64,000 nucleotides of DNA from Ancylobacter gelatini (GCF_022601675.1 NZ_JAKVIL010000006.1:186001-250000), one strand, 5' to 3'; counted from the stretch's first letter, positions 24,568-33,763 are shown. Program-made: numbers and translations. Notes: generated by a model from the letters alone, not told the origin.

Positions 24568-25878
24568 ATGATCAATAACCGGCGCCGCGCGCGAGCGGCC
24601 AGCAAGTCGCGCGCGTCCATATTGCTCGCATCCACGATGTTCGCGGGAGCCCTGTTGGCCGGTACGGCCGCCACGGGGCCGGCTCTCGCGCAGTCCACGG
24701 AAAACCTGAACAAGCTTTCCAATTTCCAGGCGACCGACACGCCGCTGGAAATGGTGACCGTGCCGCAGGGCGGGCCGCGTGCCGCCGCCCTGAACAAGAC
24801 CCTTTCCGGCATCAAGCTGCCCGACGGCTTCAAGATCGCGCTCTACGCCATCGTGCCGGATGCGCGCGAGATGGCGGTGGGGCCGACCACCGGCGTGGTG
24901 TTCGTCGGCACCCGCAAGACCAAGGTCTGGGCCGTGACCGACCGCGACAAGGATCGGGTCGCCGACGAGGTGAAGCCGTTCGCGCCCTCGATCCAGATGA
25001 AGCTGCCGCATGGCGTCTGCTTCTCGAAGGACGGCTTCCTCTTCGTCGCGGAACAGAACCGCGTGCTGCTGTTCCCGGCCGCGGAGTTCTTCTATGAGGG
25101 GCCGGACGTCGCGGCCTTCGAGGTGGTGAAGCAGGGTGAACTCATTCCCAAGGAAGAGGAATCCTACAACCACACCGCGCGCGTCTGCCGCATCGGGCCG
25201 GACGACAAGCTCTACATCACGCTCGGCCAGCCCTTCAACGTGTTCGCGCCGGAGAAATACGACCTCTACAAGAAATGGGGCATTGGCGGCATCGTGCAGA
25301 TGGACCGCGATGGCAAGAACCGGAATGTCTATTCTTGGGGCGTGCGCAACTCGGTCGGCATGGACTTCAACCCGAAGGACAAGACCCTGTGGTTTACCGA
25401 CAACCAGGTCGACGGCATGGGTGACGACATCCCGCCCGGCGAACTGAACCGCGCGGTGAAGGTCGGCCAGACCTTCGGCTTCCCCTATTATGGCGGCGGC
25501 TCGGTGCGCACGGCCGAGTACAAGGACAAGACCCCGCCGGCGGATTCGGTGAAGCCGGAAGTCGAGATGGTGGCCCATGCCGCCGATCTCGGCATGACGT
25601 TCTACACCGGCAACCAGTTCCCGGCGAAGTACAAGGGCGGCATCTTCTCGGTGCAGCACGGCTCGTGGAACCGCACGACCCCGGTCGGTGCGCGGGTGAT
25701 GTTCACCACGCTGAACGAGGACGGCACGGCGGCCAAGAGCGAGCCTTTCGCGGAAGGCTGGCTGAAGAACGGCGAGTATCTCGGGCGGCCCGCCTCGGTG
25801 GCGCAGCTCAATGACGGCTCGCTGCTGGTCGCCGACGATACGTCGGGTGCGATTTACCGCATTTCCTACGGCGAGTGA
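24568..25878 (+). CDS. Secreted sorbosone-dehydrogenase-like (PQQ/beta-propeller) oxidoreductase
   Basis: A 436-residue exported protein with an Arg-rich N-region (NRRRARAASKSRASI) and hydrophobic core ending TGPALAQ, cleaved near residue 42. The mature part is a six-bladed beta-propeller of the glucose/sorbosone dehydrogenase type: LPDGFKIALYA, GVVFVGTRKT, LPHGVCFSKDGFLFVAEQNRV, SWGVRNSVGMDFNPKDKTLWFTDNQVD and FSVQHGSWNRT are characteristic. Such enzymes oxidise sugars or aldehydes with PQQ in the periplasm. A small cytochrome c gene follows after a strong hairpin, giving a natural electron acceptor. GGGAGGA precedes the ATG. Substrate unknown. Confidence 0.86.
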   Translation: MINNRRRARAASKSRASILLASTMFAGALLAGTAATGPALAQSTENLNKLSNFQATDTPLEMVTVPQGGPRAAALNKTLSGIKLPDGFKIALYAIVPDAREMAVGPTTGVVFVGTRKTKVWAVTDRDKDRVADEVKPFAPSIQMKLPHGVCFSKDGFLFVAEQNRVLLFPAAEFFYEGPDVAAFEVVKQGELIPKEEESYNHTARVCRIGPDDKLYITLGQPFNVFAPEKYDLYKKWGIGGIVQMDRDGKNRNVYSWGVRNSVGMDFNPKDKTLWFTDNQVDGMGDDIPPGELNRAVKVGQTFGFPYYGGGSVRTAEYKDKTPPADSVKPEVEMVAHAADLGMTFYTGNQFPAKYKGGIFSVQHGSWNRTTPVGARVMFTTLNEDGTAAKSEPFAEGWLKNGEYLGRPASVAQLNDGSLLVADDTSGAIYRISYGE

Positions 25879-25887
25879 TCAAACCGA

Positions 25888-25921
25888 CCGCCCCGCGGCC
25901 GCATGAGGGGCCGCGGGGCGG
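25888..25921. terminator. GC-rich intercistronic hairpin
   Basis: A perfect 13-bp stem, 25888-25900 with 25909-25921, around GCATGAGG, sits between the dehydrogenase and cytochrome c genes. There is no long T tract, so it could be a partial terminator or an mRNA-stabilising element. Confidence 0.65.
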
Positions 25922-25958
25922 AGTATTTCCTCGTTCTGACCTACGCCGGGAAACCTTT

Positions 25959-26288
25959 ATGACGCGACTTTATGCCGTGCCGCTCGCGGCGGTATCGATC
26001 ATGCTCTGCGCGCCCGTCCAGGCGCAGGATGCCCGGGCCGGGCGGACGATGGCTTCCGCCCAATGCGCCGTGTGCCACGGCACCAACGGGATGTCGCAGC
26101 ATCCCGAGGCGCCCAATCTCGCCGGGCAGGTCGAGATGTATCTCGCCAAGGCGCTGGAGGAGTTCCGCTCCGGCAAGCGCAGCAACGAGATGATGACGGT
26201 GGTGGTGAAGGATCTGAGCGATTCCGATATCGCCAACCTCGCCGCCTGGTACGCCTCGATCGAGATTACCGTTCAGACGCCGCCATAG
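25959..26288 (+). CDS. Class I cytochrome c (c4/c5-like), single haem
   Basis: A 109-residue periplasmic cytochrome with a signal peptide (MTRLYAVPLAAVSIMLCAPV, cleaved after AQA/Q). The haem motif CAVCH lies near residue 37, and the distal Met is probably in the later KRSNEMMTVVV segment; the PNLAGQ and LSDSDIANLAAWYAS segments are typical of short c-type cytochromes. It follows the sorbosone-type dehydrogenase on the same strand, 80 bases away, and probably takes electrons from it. The 3' end overlaps the convergent pcp gene by 23 bases. Confidence 0.88.
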   Translation: MTRLYAVPLAAVSIMLCAPVQAQDARAGRTMASAQCAVCHGTNGMSQHPEAPNLAGQVEMYLAKALEEFRSGKRSNEMMTVVVKDLSDSDIANLAAWYASIEITVQTPP

Positions 26289-26898
26289 GCCCGCGCGAGG
26301 CCCGCTGCCGGGCGGCGAACTGCGCTTCCAGCGTCTTGAGCAGCGCTGCCATGCCGTGCGCCATCCGGGCGCGGGGCAGGGCGGAGCGTGGCGAGGGGAT
26401 GTGCACGAAGATGGCGAGCCGGCCGGAATCGCGCGCCGCCCAGCCATAGGCCTCGAAGGCGAGCGCGTTGCAGATATAGCGACCGGCATCGCGCGAGACC
26501 CGCGCCGGAAGGCCGGCCTGCCGCAGCGCGTGGACCAGCGGCACCGGCGCTGCCGCGCAGGCGATCTCGCGCGGGCCGAAGCGCCGCAGCGCGCGGCTGG
26601 CGGGCCGACGACGCCGTACGTCCGGGAAGCCGCCGGCGTGATTGACCGCGCGGGTCTCGACGCACAGCGCGCGCCGGCGCGCGGCGAGGCCGATCATCAG
26701 CACGATGTCCGGCTGGCGGCGCTCCAGCTCCTCGCCGAAGCCCCGCGCTTGCGCCCATGTGGTGGGAAGCACCAGAAGCTCGCGCGCACTCTTGCCCGGC
26801 CGAACCAGCAGACGCGCGAGGGCGGCGGACGGATTGACCGGCGCGCCGGGGAAGGGGCCGAAGCCGGTGATGAGGATGCGCGGCCCGATCGCGTCCAT
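26266..26898 (-). CDS. Pyroglutamyl-peptidase I family protein (peptidase C15)
   Basis: A 210-residue cytoplasmic cysteine peptidase of family C15, which removes N-terminal pyroglutamate. It begins RILITGFGPFPGAPVNPSAAL, the family hallmark. Catalytic residues can be placed: Glu in VETRAVNHAG, Cys in AGRYICNALAF and His in IFVHIPSP. Length is normal (about 210). The overall similarity is to the divergent alphaproteobacterial branch, with an Arg-rich central insert (PDVRRRRPASRALRRFGP). ATG 26898 starts exactly at the conserved N-terminus. A receiver-domain gene lies just upstream, 17 bases away on the same strand. Confidence 0.85.
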   Translation of the reverse strand: MDAIGPRILITGFGPFPGAPVNPSAALARLLVRPGKSARELLVLPTTWAQARGFGEELERRQPDIVLMIGLAARRRALCVETRAVNHAGGFPDVRRRRPASRALRRFGPREIACAAAPVPLVHALRQAGLPARVSRDAGRYICNALAFEAYGWAARDSGRLAIFVHIPSPRSALPRARMAHGMAALLKTLEAQFAARQRASRGPMAASER

Positions 26899-26915
26899 CG
26901 CAGGCTGCGCGGCAG

Positions 26916-27323
26916 CTAGGCGGCGGAGGTGCGCGAGGCAGAGGTGCGGGAGGCGATGGCGTTGCCGAGCGCCGCCTGAAGCTCCGCGAGTTGGAATGGC
27001 TTGCTCAGCAGCGGCTGGCTGCGCCATTCCTCGATGATCGAGCCGTCATTATAGCCGGTTGAGAATACCAGCGGGATGCCCCACCCGGTCACGGCCTGGG
27101 CGATCTCGTAGCTGTGCATGCCGCCGAGATTGATGTCGAGCAGGGCGATGTCGATCTGTTCGTGGCTGGAGCCGACGAAATCCAGCGCTTCATCGATGCG
27201 CCGGGCGCTGCCGATCACCTGGCCGCCGAGTTCCTCGACCATGGCCTCGATCATCAGGGCCACCAGCGACTCGTCCTCGACGATGAAGATGCGCGCGCCA
27301 TTCAGCGGGTTCGGAATTGTCAT
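26916..27323 (-). CDS. Single-domain response regulator (CheY-like receiver)
   Basis: A 135-residue stand-alone receiver domain. Acidic pocket VEDES (about 15-19), phosphoacceptor Asp in ALLDINLGG (about 60), switch Thr/Ser in LVFSTGYND and Lys in LLSKPFQ (about 110) are all present, so it should be phosphorylated. It has no output domain. Receivers of this sort in Hyphomicrobiales commonly pair with HWE/HisKA_2 kinases, but no kinase is adjacent. ATG 27323 is preferred; the frame is open upstream but with unconserved sequence. Confidence 0.9.
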   Translation of the reverse strand: MTIPNPLNGARIFIVEDESLVALMIEAMVEELGGQVIGSARRIDEALDFVGSSHEQIDIALLDINLGGMHSYEIAQAVTGWGIPLVFSTGYNDGSIIEEWRSQPLLSKPFQLAELQAALGNAIASRTSASRTSAA

Positions 27324-27469
27324 CGTGTCGCCATTCCCTTCTCCGGCGTGGTCGCCGGATGAGTGGTGGATAGATCCGACACAAGCCGGGGGAGGGCGCG
27401 GTGAATTCCTGCCTACCAGAAGTTTGCACAACTATACGGTCGAACTACGGCGAGTGCGGCATTTTGGTC

Positions 27470-28462
27470 TCAGAGTCCCAGCAGCCGAGCGATTTCCGCC
27501 GCGCCGCGCGTGGGCGCCAGCCGGCCGTCGGCCACCGCCCGCTCGATCTCCGGCACCCGGGCACGCAGGGCGGCGTCGCCGTGCATGCGGGCGCGCAGCC
27601 GCTCGTCGAACAGGGTCCACATCCATTTCACCTGCTGGGCCTGCCGCTTGGCGTCGAACGCGCCTGCTGCCCGCGCCCGCTCGCCATGTAGCAGCACCTG
27701 CCCCCAGAGCGCGGCAATGCCCTCGCCGGTGAGGCCCGAATAGGTGAGCACCGGCACCTGCCAATGTGCCTCGCGTCCGCCCAGCACATGGAGCGCGGCG
27801 CGATATTCGCTCGCCGCCGCCCGCGCGCGGAGCGCGTTCTCGCCATCCGCCTTGTTGACCGCGACGATATCGGCGAGCTCGATGATGCCCTTCTTGATGC
27901 CCTGAAGCTCGTCGCCGGCGCCCGGCAGCATCAGCACCAGGAAGGTGTCGGTCATGTCCGCGACCGCGGTCTCGGACTGGCCGACGCCGACCGTCTCCAC
28001 CAGCACCACGTCATAGCCGGCGGCCTCGCACAGCAGCAGGGTCTCGCGCGTGCGCGCCGCGACGCCGCCAAGCGTGCCGGCGGACGGGGAGGGGCGCACG
28101 AAGGCGCGCTCATCCATGGACAGCCGCGCCATGCGGGTCTTGTCGCCGAGGATCGAGCCGCCGGTGCGGGTGGAGGAGGGGTCGACCGCCAGCACCGCCA
28201 CCCGGTGGCCCTCGCCCAGCAGATAGGCGCCGAGCGCATCGATGCTGGTCGACTTGCCGACGCCGGGAACCCCGGTGATGCCGACCCGCGTGGCACGGCC
28301 AGTTTCCGACAGCAGCAGCTGCAGCAGTTGCTCGGCCAGCGCGCGGTGGCTCTCCTTGCGCGATTCCACCAGCGTGATGGCGCGCGCCAGCATGGCGCGG
28401 CTGCCTCCGCGCACGCCGTCGGCAAGCTGTTCGGGCGTGGGAAGGAGGGTGCTCTGGATCAA
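27470..28462 (-). CDS. meaB: MeaB/ArgK-type GTPase, methylmalonyl-CoA mutase chaperone
   Basis: A G3E-family GTPase of 330 residues that loads and protects the cobalamin cofactor of methylmalonyl-CoA mutase. P-loop [15 protein letters not shown] (about 61-75), [22 protein letters not shown], the switch-region [10 protein letters not shown] and the guanine-specificity NKAD motif are intact. The mutase genes are not in the window, which is common for this gene. The start is uncertain: a TTG at 28462 gives the full family N-terminus. The upstream gap holds the divergent csbD gene. Confidence 0.94.
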   Translation of the reverse strand: MIQSTLLPTPEQLADGVRGGSRAMLARAITLVESRKESHRALAEQLLQLLLSETGRATRVGITGVPGVGKSTSIDALGAYLLGEGHRVAVLAVDPSSTRTGGSILGDKTRMARLSMDERAFVRPSPSAGTLGGVAARTRETLLLCEAAGYDVVLVETVGVGQSETAVADMTDTFLVLMLPGAGDELQGIKKGIIELADIVAVNKADGENALRARAAASEYRAALHVLGGREAHWQVPVLTYSGLTGEGIAALWGQVLLHGERARAAGAFDAKRQAQQVKWMWTLFDERLRARMHGDAALRARVPEIERAVADGRLAPTRGAAEIARLLGL

Positions 28463-28559
28463 AAGCCGGACCTGCGCGTTATCCCGGCAATGCTAGCAGC
28501 CGGATATTCGCCTGACGAGGCGAGGCTGACACCATTCCCCCAACATCAGGAGAACAGCG

Positions 28560-28763
28560 ATGAACTGGGATCGGATCGAAGGAAACTGGAAGCAGGTCAA
28601 GGGCCAGGTGCGCCAGCAGTGGGGCAAGCTGACCGATGACGACCTCGACCGCCTGCACGGCAAGCGCGAGGAACTCGAAGGCGTCCTGCAGGAGCGCTAT
28701 GGCATCGCCAAGGACGAAGCCAAGCGGCAGGTCGACGACTGGGGCAGCCGCTTCCGCATGTGA
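28560..28763 (+). CDS. CsbD family stress protein
   Basis: A 67-residue, highly polar helical protein: MNWDRIEGNWKQVKGQVRQQ followed by WGKLTDDDLDRLHGKREELEGVLQ and KRQVDDW, exactly the CsbD/UPF0337 pattern. Members are abundant under general stress in many bacteria, with no defined biochemical role. CAGGAG precedes the ATG. Monocistronic, ending just before a REP-like palindrome. Confidence 0.93.
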   Translation: MNWDRIEGNWKQVKGQVRQQWGKLTDDDLDRLHGKREELEGVLQERYGIAKDEAKRQVDDWGSRFRM

Positions 28764-28796
28764 CGCGGCCTCGCCACGGCACCAGCGAACGACGTC

Positions 28797-28819
28797 ATGG
28801 CCGGGCTTGTCCCGGCCAT
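28797..28819. repeat. REP-like palindrome, copy B
   Basis: ATGGCCGGG (28797-28805) and CCCGGCCAT (28811-28819) with a CTTGT loop; the arms match the element at 13038-13060 exactly. It sits between convergent genes and may also act as a terminator. Confidence 0.8.
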
Positions 28820-28827
28820 TCGCGTTG

Positions 28828-29688
28828 TCAGCGCCCGTGCGCGAAATCCCAGTACAGTTCGCGGGCCTTGCGGAACACCGGGCCGGGCTGGAGGTCGCGG
28901 TCCTCGACGCGGGTGATCGGGGCGACCTTGGAATAATTGCCGGTGGTGAACACCTCGTCCGCGCCTTTGAAGTCGTCCCACTTCAGCGCCATTTCGCGCA
29001 CCTCGATGCCGGCCTCGCGCATCAGCCCGATGCTGCGCAGACGGGTGACGCCCGCGAGGAAGGTGCCGTTGATCGCCGGCGTGAAGGCGACGCCGTCCTT
29101 GACCATGAACACGTTGGCGGTGGCCAGCTCGGCGACATTGCCCAGGAAATCGCACAGGGCGGCATTGTCGAAGCCGCGCTTGTGGGCCTCGACCAGCGCG
29201 CGGCCATTATTGGGATAGAGCGCGCCGGCCTTGGCGTCGGTCACCGCACATTCGATGGTCGGGCGGCGGAACGGGGAGAGCGTGATCGAGGTGCCGCGCC
29301 CCGGCTCCGGCATCGGCGCCTCGTAGAGGCTGAGACACCAGCGGGTGGACTCCGGGTCGGCGTCGACCGTGCGCGCGCCCGGGCTCTCCGCCCAGTACAT
29401 CGGGCGGATATAGAGCGCGGTCTCGGGCGCGAACTTCTTCGCGCCTTCCCACGCCAGTTCGATCCACCTTTCCACCGGCACAACGGCCTTGAGCCCCATG
29501 GCGACGGCCGAGCGGTTCACGCGGGCGGCGTGGAGATCGATGTCCGGCATCACGCCTTCGAAATAGCGCGCGCCGTCGAACACCGAGGTGCCGAGCCAGG
29601 CGGCGTGGGTGCGCACGCCCATGATGGCGACATTGCCCTCCTGCCATTCGCCGTCGAGAAAGGTCCAGGTCTGCGACCAGTTGCTCAT
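28828..29688 (-). CDS. Branched-chain amino acid aminotransferase
   Basis: A class IV PLP-dependent aminotransferase, 286 residues, predicted to interconvert branched-chain amino acids and their 2-oxo acids. The PLP lysine is in VEAHKRGFDNALC-like sequence (EAHKRGFDNA, about residue 154). LGTSVFDGARYFEG, YIRPMYWAE, LGNVAELATANVFMVKDG and FTTGNYSKVAPI are typical of BCAT. GAGGACA lies upstream of ATG 29688, just 10 bases after the M20 peptidase gene, so the two are co-transcribed. Confidence 0.9.
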   Translation of the reverse strand: MSNWSQTWTFLDGEWQEGNVAIMGVRTHAAWLGTSVFDGARYFEGVMPDIDLHAARVNRSAVAMGLKAVVPVERWIELAWEGAKKFAPETALYIRPMYWAESPGARTVDADPESTRWCLSLYEAPMPEPGRGTSITLSPFRRPTIECAVTDAKAGALYPNNGRALVEAHKRGFDNAALCDFLGNVAELATANVFMVKDGVAFTPAINGTFLAGVTRLRSIGLMREAGIEVREMALKWDDFKGADEVFTTGNYSKVAPITRVEDRDLQPGPVFRKARELYWDFAHGR

Positions 29689-29698
29689 GATGTTGTCC

Positions 29699-31081
29699 TC
29701 ACGCCGCCAGCGCGGCGAGTATGCGCACCCAGCTGCGGATGCCTTTGTGGAACGAGGCGAGATCGTATTTCTCGTTCGGGGAGTGAATGCGGTCGTCATC
29801 CTGCGCGAAGCCGACCAGCAGCGTGTCCTGCCCGAGCGTCTTCTTGAAATGGCCGACGATCGGGATCGAGCCGCCTTCACCGACGGTGACCGGCGCCTTG
29901 CCCCACTCGTCCGCCAGAGCCTGCGCCGCCTTGGCGAGGTCCGGGTTGTCGTGGGAGACCGCCACCGCGCGCGAACCCTCGCCGCCGAGGAACTCGACCT
30001 TGCAATCGGCCGGGAGACGGGAGCGCACATAGGCGCGCACGGCGTCGCGCACCTGCACGGGGTCCTGATCAGCGACGAGGCGGCAGGAAATCTTGGCGGT
30101 GGCGATGGACGGGATGACGGTCTTGGAGCCCTCGCCGAGATAGCCGCCCCACATGCCGTTGACCTCGAAAGTCGGGCGCGAGGAGATCATCTCGACCAGC
30201 GAGCGGTCCTGTTCGCCGATGGGATTGGCGAGGCCGATCGGGCCGAGGAAGTTCTCCGGCGTGAGGTCGAGCTTCGCCCATTCCGCCTTCACATGATCCG
30301 GCGGCTCGATCACGCCGTCGTAGAAGCCGGGAATGGTGATGCGCCCATCCGGCCCGTGGACCTCGCCGAGGATTTTCGCGAGGACATGCAGCGGGTTGGC
30401 GGCGGCGCCGCCGTAATAGCCCGAATGCAGGTCGCGATCGGCGCAGGTGATGACGATCTCGTCATGCATCAGCCCGCGCAGCGAGATGACGATGGAGGGC
30501 GTCTGCGGGTCCCACATGCCGGTGTCGCAGACGAGGGCGAGGTCGGCCTTGAGCGCGTCCCTGTTGGCGGCGAGGAAGGGTGGCAGGTTGCCGGAGCCGT
30601 TCTCCTCCTCGCCCTCGACCATGATGGTCACGTCCACCGGCAGCGTGCCGGCGACCTTGAGATAGGCCCGGCAGGCCTCGACGAAGGTCATGACCTGACC
30701 CTTGTCGTCGGAGGAGCCGCGCGCGACGATCCGCTTTGTGCCGTCCGGCCCGTCGACGATCTTCGGCTCGAAAGGCGGGTTGTCCCACAGGTTCAGCGGG
30801 TCGACCGGCTGGACGTCGTAATGGCCGTAGAACATCACGCGCTTGGCCGCGCCCATCTCGGAGCGGCCGGTGACGATGGGGTGACCGGGCGTGTCGTTGA
30901 GCGTGCTCTTGAGGCCGAGCGAGGCGAGGTCGTCGACCAGCCACTGGCCGGCACGGCGGCACTCCTGCGCATAGGCGCGGTCCGTCGAGATCGACGGGAT
31001 GCGCAGGAAGGCGAACAGACGCTCAAGGCTGGCGTCGAGATCGGCGTCCACCTGCGCGAGAACGCGGTCGAGATCGGTCAT
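29699..31081 (-). CDS. M20 family dipeptidase/peptidase
   Basis: A 460-residue cytoplasmic zinc metallopeptidase of family M20. Metal and catalytic residues are visible: His in FYGHYDVQPV (about 86), bridging Asp in GSSDDKGQ, the Glu-Glu pair in VEGEEENGSGN, and His/Asp in VCDTGMWD. GMWGGYLGEGSKTVIPSIATAKISCRLV marks the dimerisation lid domain. Homologues hydrolyse dipeptides or acylated amino acids. ATG 31081 is preferred because of AAGGA 8 bases upstream. It forms a two-gene operon with the aminotransferase. Confidence 0.9.
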   Translation of the reverse strand: MTDLDRVLAQVDADLDASLERLFAFLRIPSISTDRAYAQECRRAGQWLVDDLASLGLKSTLNDTPGHPIVTGRSEMGAAKRVMFYGHYDVQPVDPLNLWDNPPFEPKIVDGPDGTKRIVARGSSDDKGQVMTFVEACRAYLKVAGTLPVDVTIMVEGEEENGSGNLPPFLAANRDALKADLALVCDTGMWDPQTPSIVISLRGLMHDEIVITCADRDLHSGYYGGAAANPLHVLAKILGEVHGPDGRITIPGFYDGVIEPPDHVKAEWAKLDLTPENFLGPIGLANPIGEQDRSLVEMISSRPTFEVNGMWGGYLGEGSKTVIPSIATAKISCRLVADQDPVQVRDAVRAYVRSRLPADCKVEFLGGEGSRAVAVSHDNPDLAKAAQALADEWGKAPVTVGEGGSIPIVGHFKKTLGQDTLLVGFAQDDDRIHSPNEKYDLASFHKGIRSWVRILAALAA

Positions 31082-31218
31082 CGGAAGTGTCCTTTGTTCT
31101 TCAATTCTGTCTGCCGTCATCGCGGCGGCCGAAAGGCCATGTCCGGGACCGGCAGCACGATAAGCGGGCCCGGCCTCGCCCTTGCGACGGCCGGGATGCG
31201 TTGAAAAGGTGAGCGGAA

Positions 31219-32751
31219 CTATCGTCGTCGCGCGCCGCCGAGCACATTGCGCAGAATGGCCTTGGTCACCTGATTGGTGACCTCGCGGGCGACCTGCCGG
31301 GTGACCTGCTCGCCCATGCTCATGCGCCCGCGCGAGGGCGTGCCGAAAATGCCGCCGAGCACGCTGCCCAGCAGCCCGCCGCCGCCAGAATCGGCCTCCA
31401 CCGGGGCCTTGTCGGGCCCGGGCTTGATCGTGCCGGCCGGCGGCGCTTCCTCTGCCGCGTTCGCCTCGGCGCGCTTGGTGAGGACCTCATAGGCCGACTC
31501 GCGGTCCAGCGTCTCGTCATAGATGCCCTTGAGCGGCGAGCGCTCGATAGCGAGCTTGCGCAGTTCCGGCGTCACCGGCCCGACGCGCCCGGCCGGCGGG
31601 GCGATCAGCGTGCGCTCCACCATGGAGGGCGTGCCGTTGCCCTCCAGCATGGAGATGAGCGCCTCGCCCTTGCCGAGCTCGGTGATAACCTGCGCCGTGT
31701 TCAGCTTCGGGTTGGGGCGGAAGGTGTCGGCGGCGGCCTTGACCGCCTTCTGGTCGCGCGGGGTGAAGGCGCGCAGCGCGTGCTGCACCCGGTTGCCGAG
31801 CTGGGCGAGCACGCTCTCCGGCACATCGAGCGGGTTCTGGGTGACGAAATAGACGCCGACGCCCTTGGAGCGGATGAGGCGCACGACCTGCTCGACCTTC
31901 TGCAGCAGGGCTTTGGGCGCCTCGTCGAACAGGAGATGCGCCTCGTCGAAGAAGAACACGATCTTCGGCTTGTCCGGGTCGCCGACCTCGGGAAGCTCCT
32001 CGAACAGTTCCGACAGCAGCCACAAAAGGAACGAGGCGTAGAGCTGGGGCGAACCCATCAGCTTGTCGGCCGCGAGAAGGTTGATGGTGCCGTAACCCGA
32101 GCGGCGGTCCACCCGCATCAGGTCGGAAATCTTCAGCGCCGGTTCGCCGAAGAACTTGTCGGCGCCCTGATTTTCCAGAACCAGCAGCGAACGCTGGATG
32201 GCGCCCACCGTCGCGGAGGAGACATTGCCATAGGTGGTGGTGAGCTTGGAGGCGTTCTCGGCCGTGAAGGCCAGCATGGCGCGCAGGTCCTTGAGGTCCA
32301 GCAGCAGCAGGCCCTGCTCGTCGGCGATGCGGAACACCACGTTCAGCACGCCTTCCTGCACGTCGTTGAGGCTCATCAGCCGTGCCAGCAGCAGCGGGCC
32401 CATTTCCGAGACCGTGGCGCGCACCGGGTGGCCCTGCTCGCCGAACAGGTCCCAGAACACCACGGGGAATTCGTCGGGCATGTATTCGACGCCGATTTCC
32501 TCGCAGCGCTTGAGGATCCAGTCCTGACCCTCGCCGGGCATGGAGACGCCGGACAGGTCGCCCTTGATGTCGGCGGCGAAGACGGGGACGCCGGCGCGCG
32601 AAAACCCCTCGGCCAGCGTCTGCAGAGTCACCGTCTTGCCAGTGCCGGTGGCGCCGGTGGCGAGGCCGTGGCGGTTGGCGAGCTTGAGGGTCAGATATTC
32701 CGGCTTTTCGGACAGACCGAGATAGATCTTGCCGTCGATATCCCCGGACAT
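31219..32751 (-). CDS. HerA-like ATPase (DUF853/YjgR family)
   Basis: A 510-residue AAA-type ATPase related to HerA/FtsK translocases. It opens KIYLGLSEKPEYLTLKLANRHGLATGATGTGKTVTLQTLAE, with Walker A GATGTGKT near residue 33. Walker B is KIVFFFDEAHLLFDE (about 250), followed by GVGVYFVTQNPLDVPESVLAQLGNRVQHALRAFTPRD, as in the DUF853 family. The C-terminal 100 residues are low complexity with a Gly-rich stretch (GGGGLLGSVLGGIFG). The role is unknown; DNA or nucleoprotein translocation is plausible. ATG 32751 begins the conserved N-terminus. Confidence 0.92.
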   Translation of the reverse strand: MSGDIDGKIYLGLSEKPEYLTLKLANRHGLATGATGTGKTVTLQTLAEGFSRAGVPVFAADIKGDLSGVSMPGEGQDWILKRCEEIGVEYMPDEFPVVFWDLFGEQGHPVRATVSEMGPLLLARLMSLNDVQEGVLNVVFRIADEQGLLLLDLKDLRAMLAFTAENASKLTTTYGNVSSATVGAIQRSLLVLENQGADKFFGEPALKISDLMRVDRRSGYGTINLLAADKLMGSPQLYASFLLWLLSELFEELPEVGDPDKPKIVFFFDEAHLLFDEAPKALLQKVEQVVRLIRSKGVGVYFVTQNPLDVPESVLAQLGNRVQHALRAFTPRDQKAVKAAADTFRPNPKLNTAQVITELGKGEALISMLEGNGTPSMVERTLIAPPAGRVGPVTPELRKLAIERSPLKGIYDETLDRESAYEVLTKRAEANAAEEAPPAGTIKPGPDKAPVEADSGGGGLLGSVLGGIFGTPSRGRMSMGEQVTRQVAREVTNQVTKAILRNVLGGARRR

Positions 32752-32911
32752 GCGCTTCTCCCGCGACCGTACTTCGTGTGCCTATAGAGCGCAGCCCGAC
32801 CGGGTTCGGCAAGTCGCCTTGAGAGGAAGAACGGCGGGCCGGCGGAAACGCTTGCCTTCCACGCCGGTGCGGGCGATTGGAAGGGCGGTTTCTTCAAATA
32901 CCGGTTCAGCC

Positions 32912-33763
32912 ATGCCCGCGCTTTCCCCACCTCCGCACCGCCAGTTCGACGCGCGCGGCCGCACGCTCGACTATGCTGGGCGCACGCTGGTGATGGGCAT
33001 TCTCAATGTGACCCCGGATTCGTTCTCCGATGGCGGGCGCAGCGCGGCGCTGGACGACGCGCTGATGAATGCCCGGCGGCTGGTGGCGGAGGGCGCGGAT
33101 ATCCTCGACATCGGCGGCGAATCGACGAGGCCCGGCCATACGCCGGTGCCGGCCGAGGAAGAGATGGCGCGCGTGCTGCCGGTGCTGGAGGCGCTGGCGG
33201 GCGATGAGGCGGTGAACGTGCCGATCTCGATCGACACCCAGAAGGCGCGGGTGGCGGAAGCGGCGCTGAAGCGCGGCGCGCATATCGTCAACGACATCTG
33301 GGGGCTGATGGGCGACCCGGAAATGGCCCCGGTCGCGGCCGCGCATGGGGCGGGCGTGGTGGCGATGCACAATCGCGCGGTGGTGGATGGCTCGGTCGAC
33401 ATCGTGGCCGACATGCTCGCCTTCTTCGAGCAGGCGCTGGAGCGCGCGGCCAAGGCCGGCATCCGGCCCGACCGCCTCAGCCTCGATCCCGGCATCGGCT
33501 TCGGCAAGACCTTCGAGCAGAATCTGAAGGCGCTGGCCAGCTTGGACGAAATCGGCCGGCTCGGCTTCCCGATCCTGCTCGGCACCTCGCGCAAATCGCT
33601 GATCGGCAAGGTGATCGACACCACGCCGGCGCAGCGCCTGCCGGGCACCATCGCCTCCAACGTCATCGGCATCATGGCCGGCTGCGCGATGATCCGGGTC
33701 CACGATGTTGCCGAGCATGTGCAGGCCGCGCGGGTGACGGAGGCGATCCGAAATGCTTCCTAA
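32912..33763 (+). CDS. folP: Dihydropteroate synthase
   Basis: Joins p-aminobenzoate to 6-hydroxymethyl-dihydropterin diphosphate in folate synthesis; target of sulfonamides. The 283-residue product has GILNVTPDSFSDGG (about residue 32), GADILDIGGESTRPGH, SIDTQKA, the HIVNDIWG segment and the C-terminal RVHDVAEH motif. ATG 32912 is chosen at the start of family homology. The gene overlaps folK by 11 bases. In many Hyphomicrobiales folB lies between folP and folK; it is absent here. Confidence 0.95.
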   Translation: MPALSPPPHRQFDARGRTLDYAGRTLVMGILNVTPDSFSDGGRSAALDDALMNARRLVAEGADILDIGGESTRPGHTPVPAEEEMARVLPVLEALAGDEAVNVPISIDTQKARVAEAALKRGAHIVNDIWGLMGDPEMAPVAAAHGAGVVAMHNRAVVDGSVDIVADMLAFFEQALERAAKAGIRPDRLSLDPGIGFGKTFEQNLKALASLDEIGRLGFPILLGTSRKSLIGKVIDTTPAQRLPGTIASNVIGIMAGCAMIRVHDVAEHVQAARVTEAIRNAS

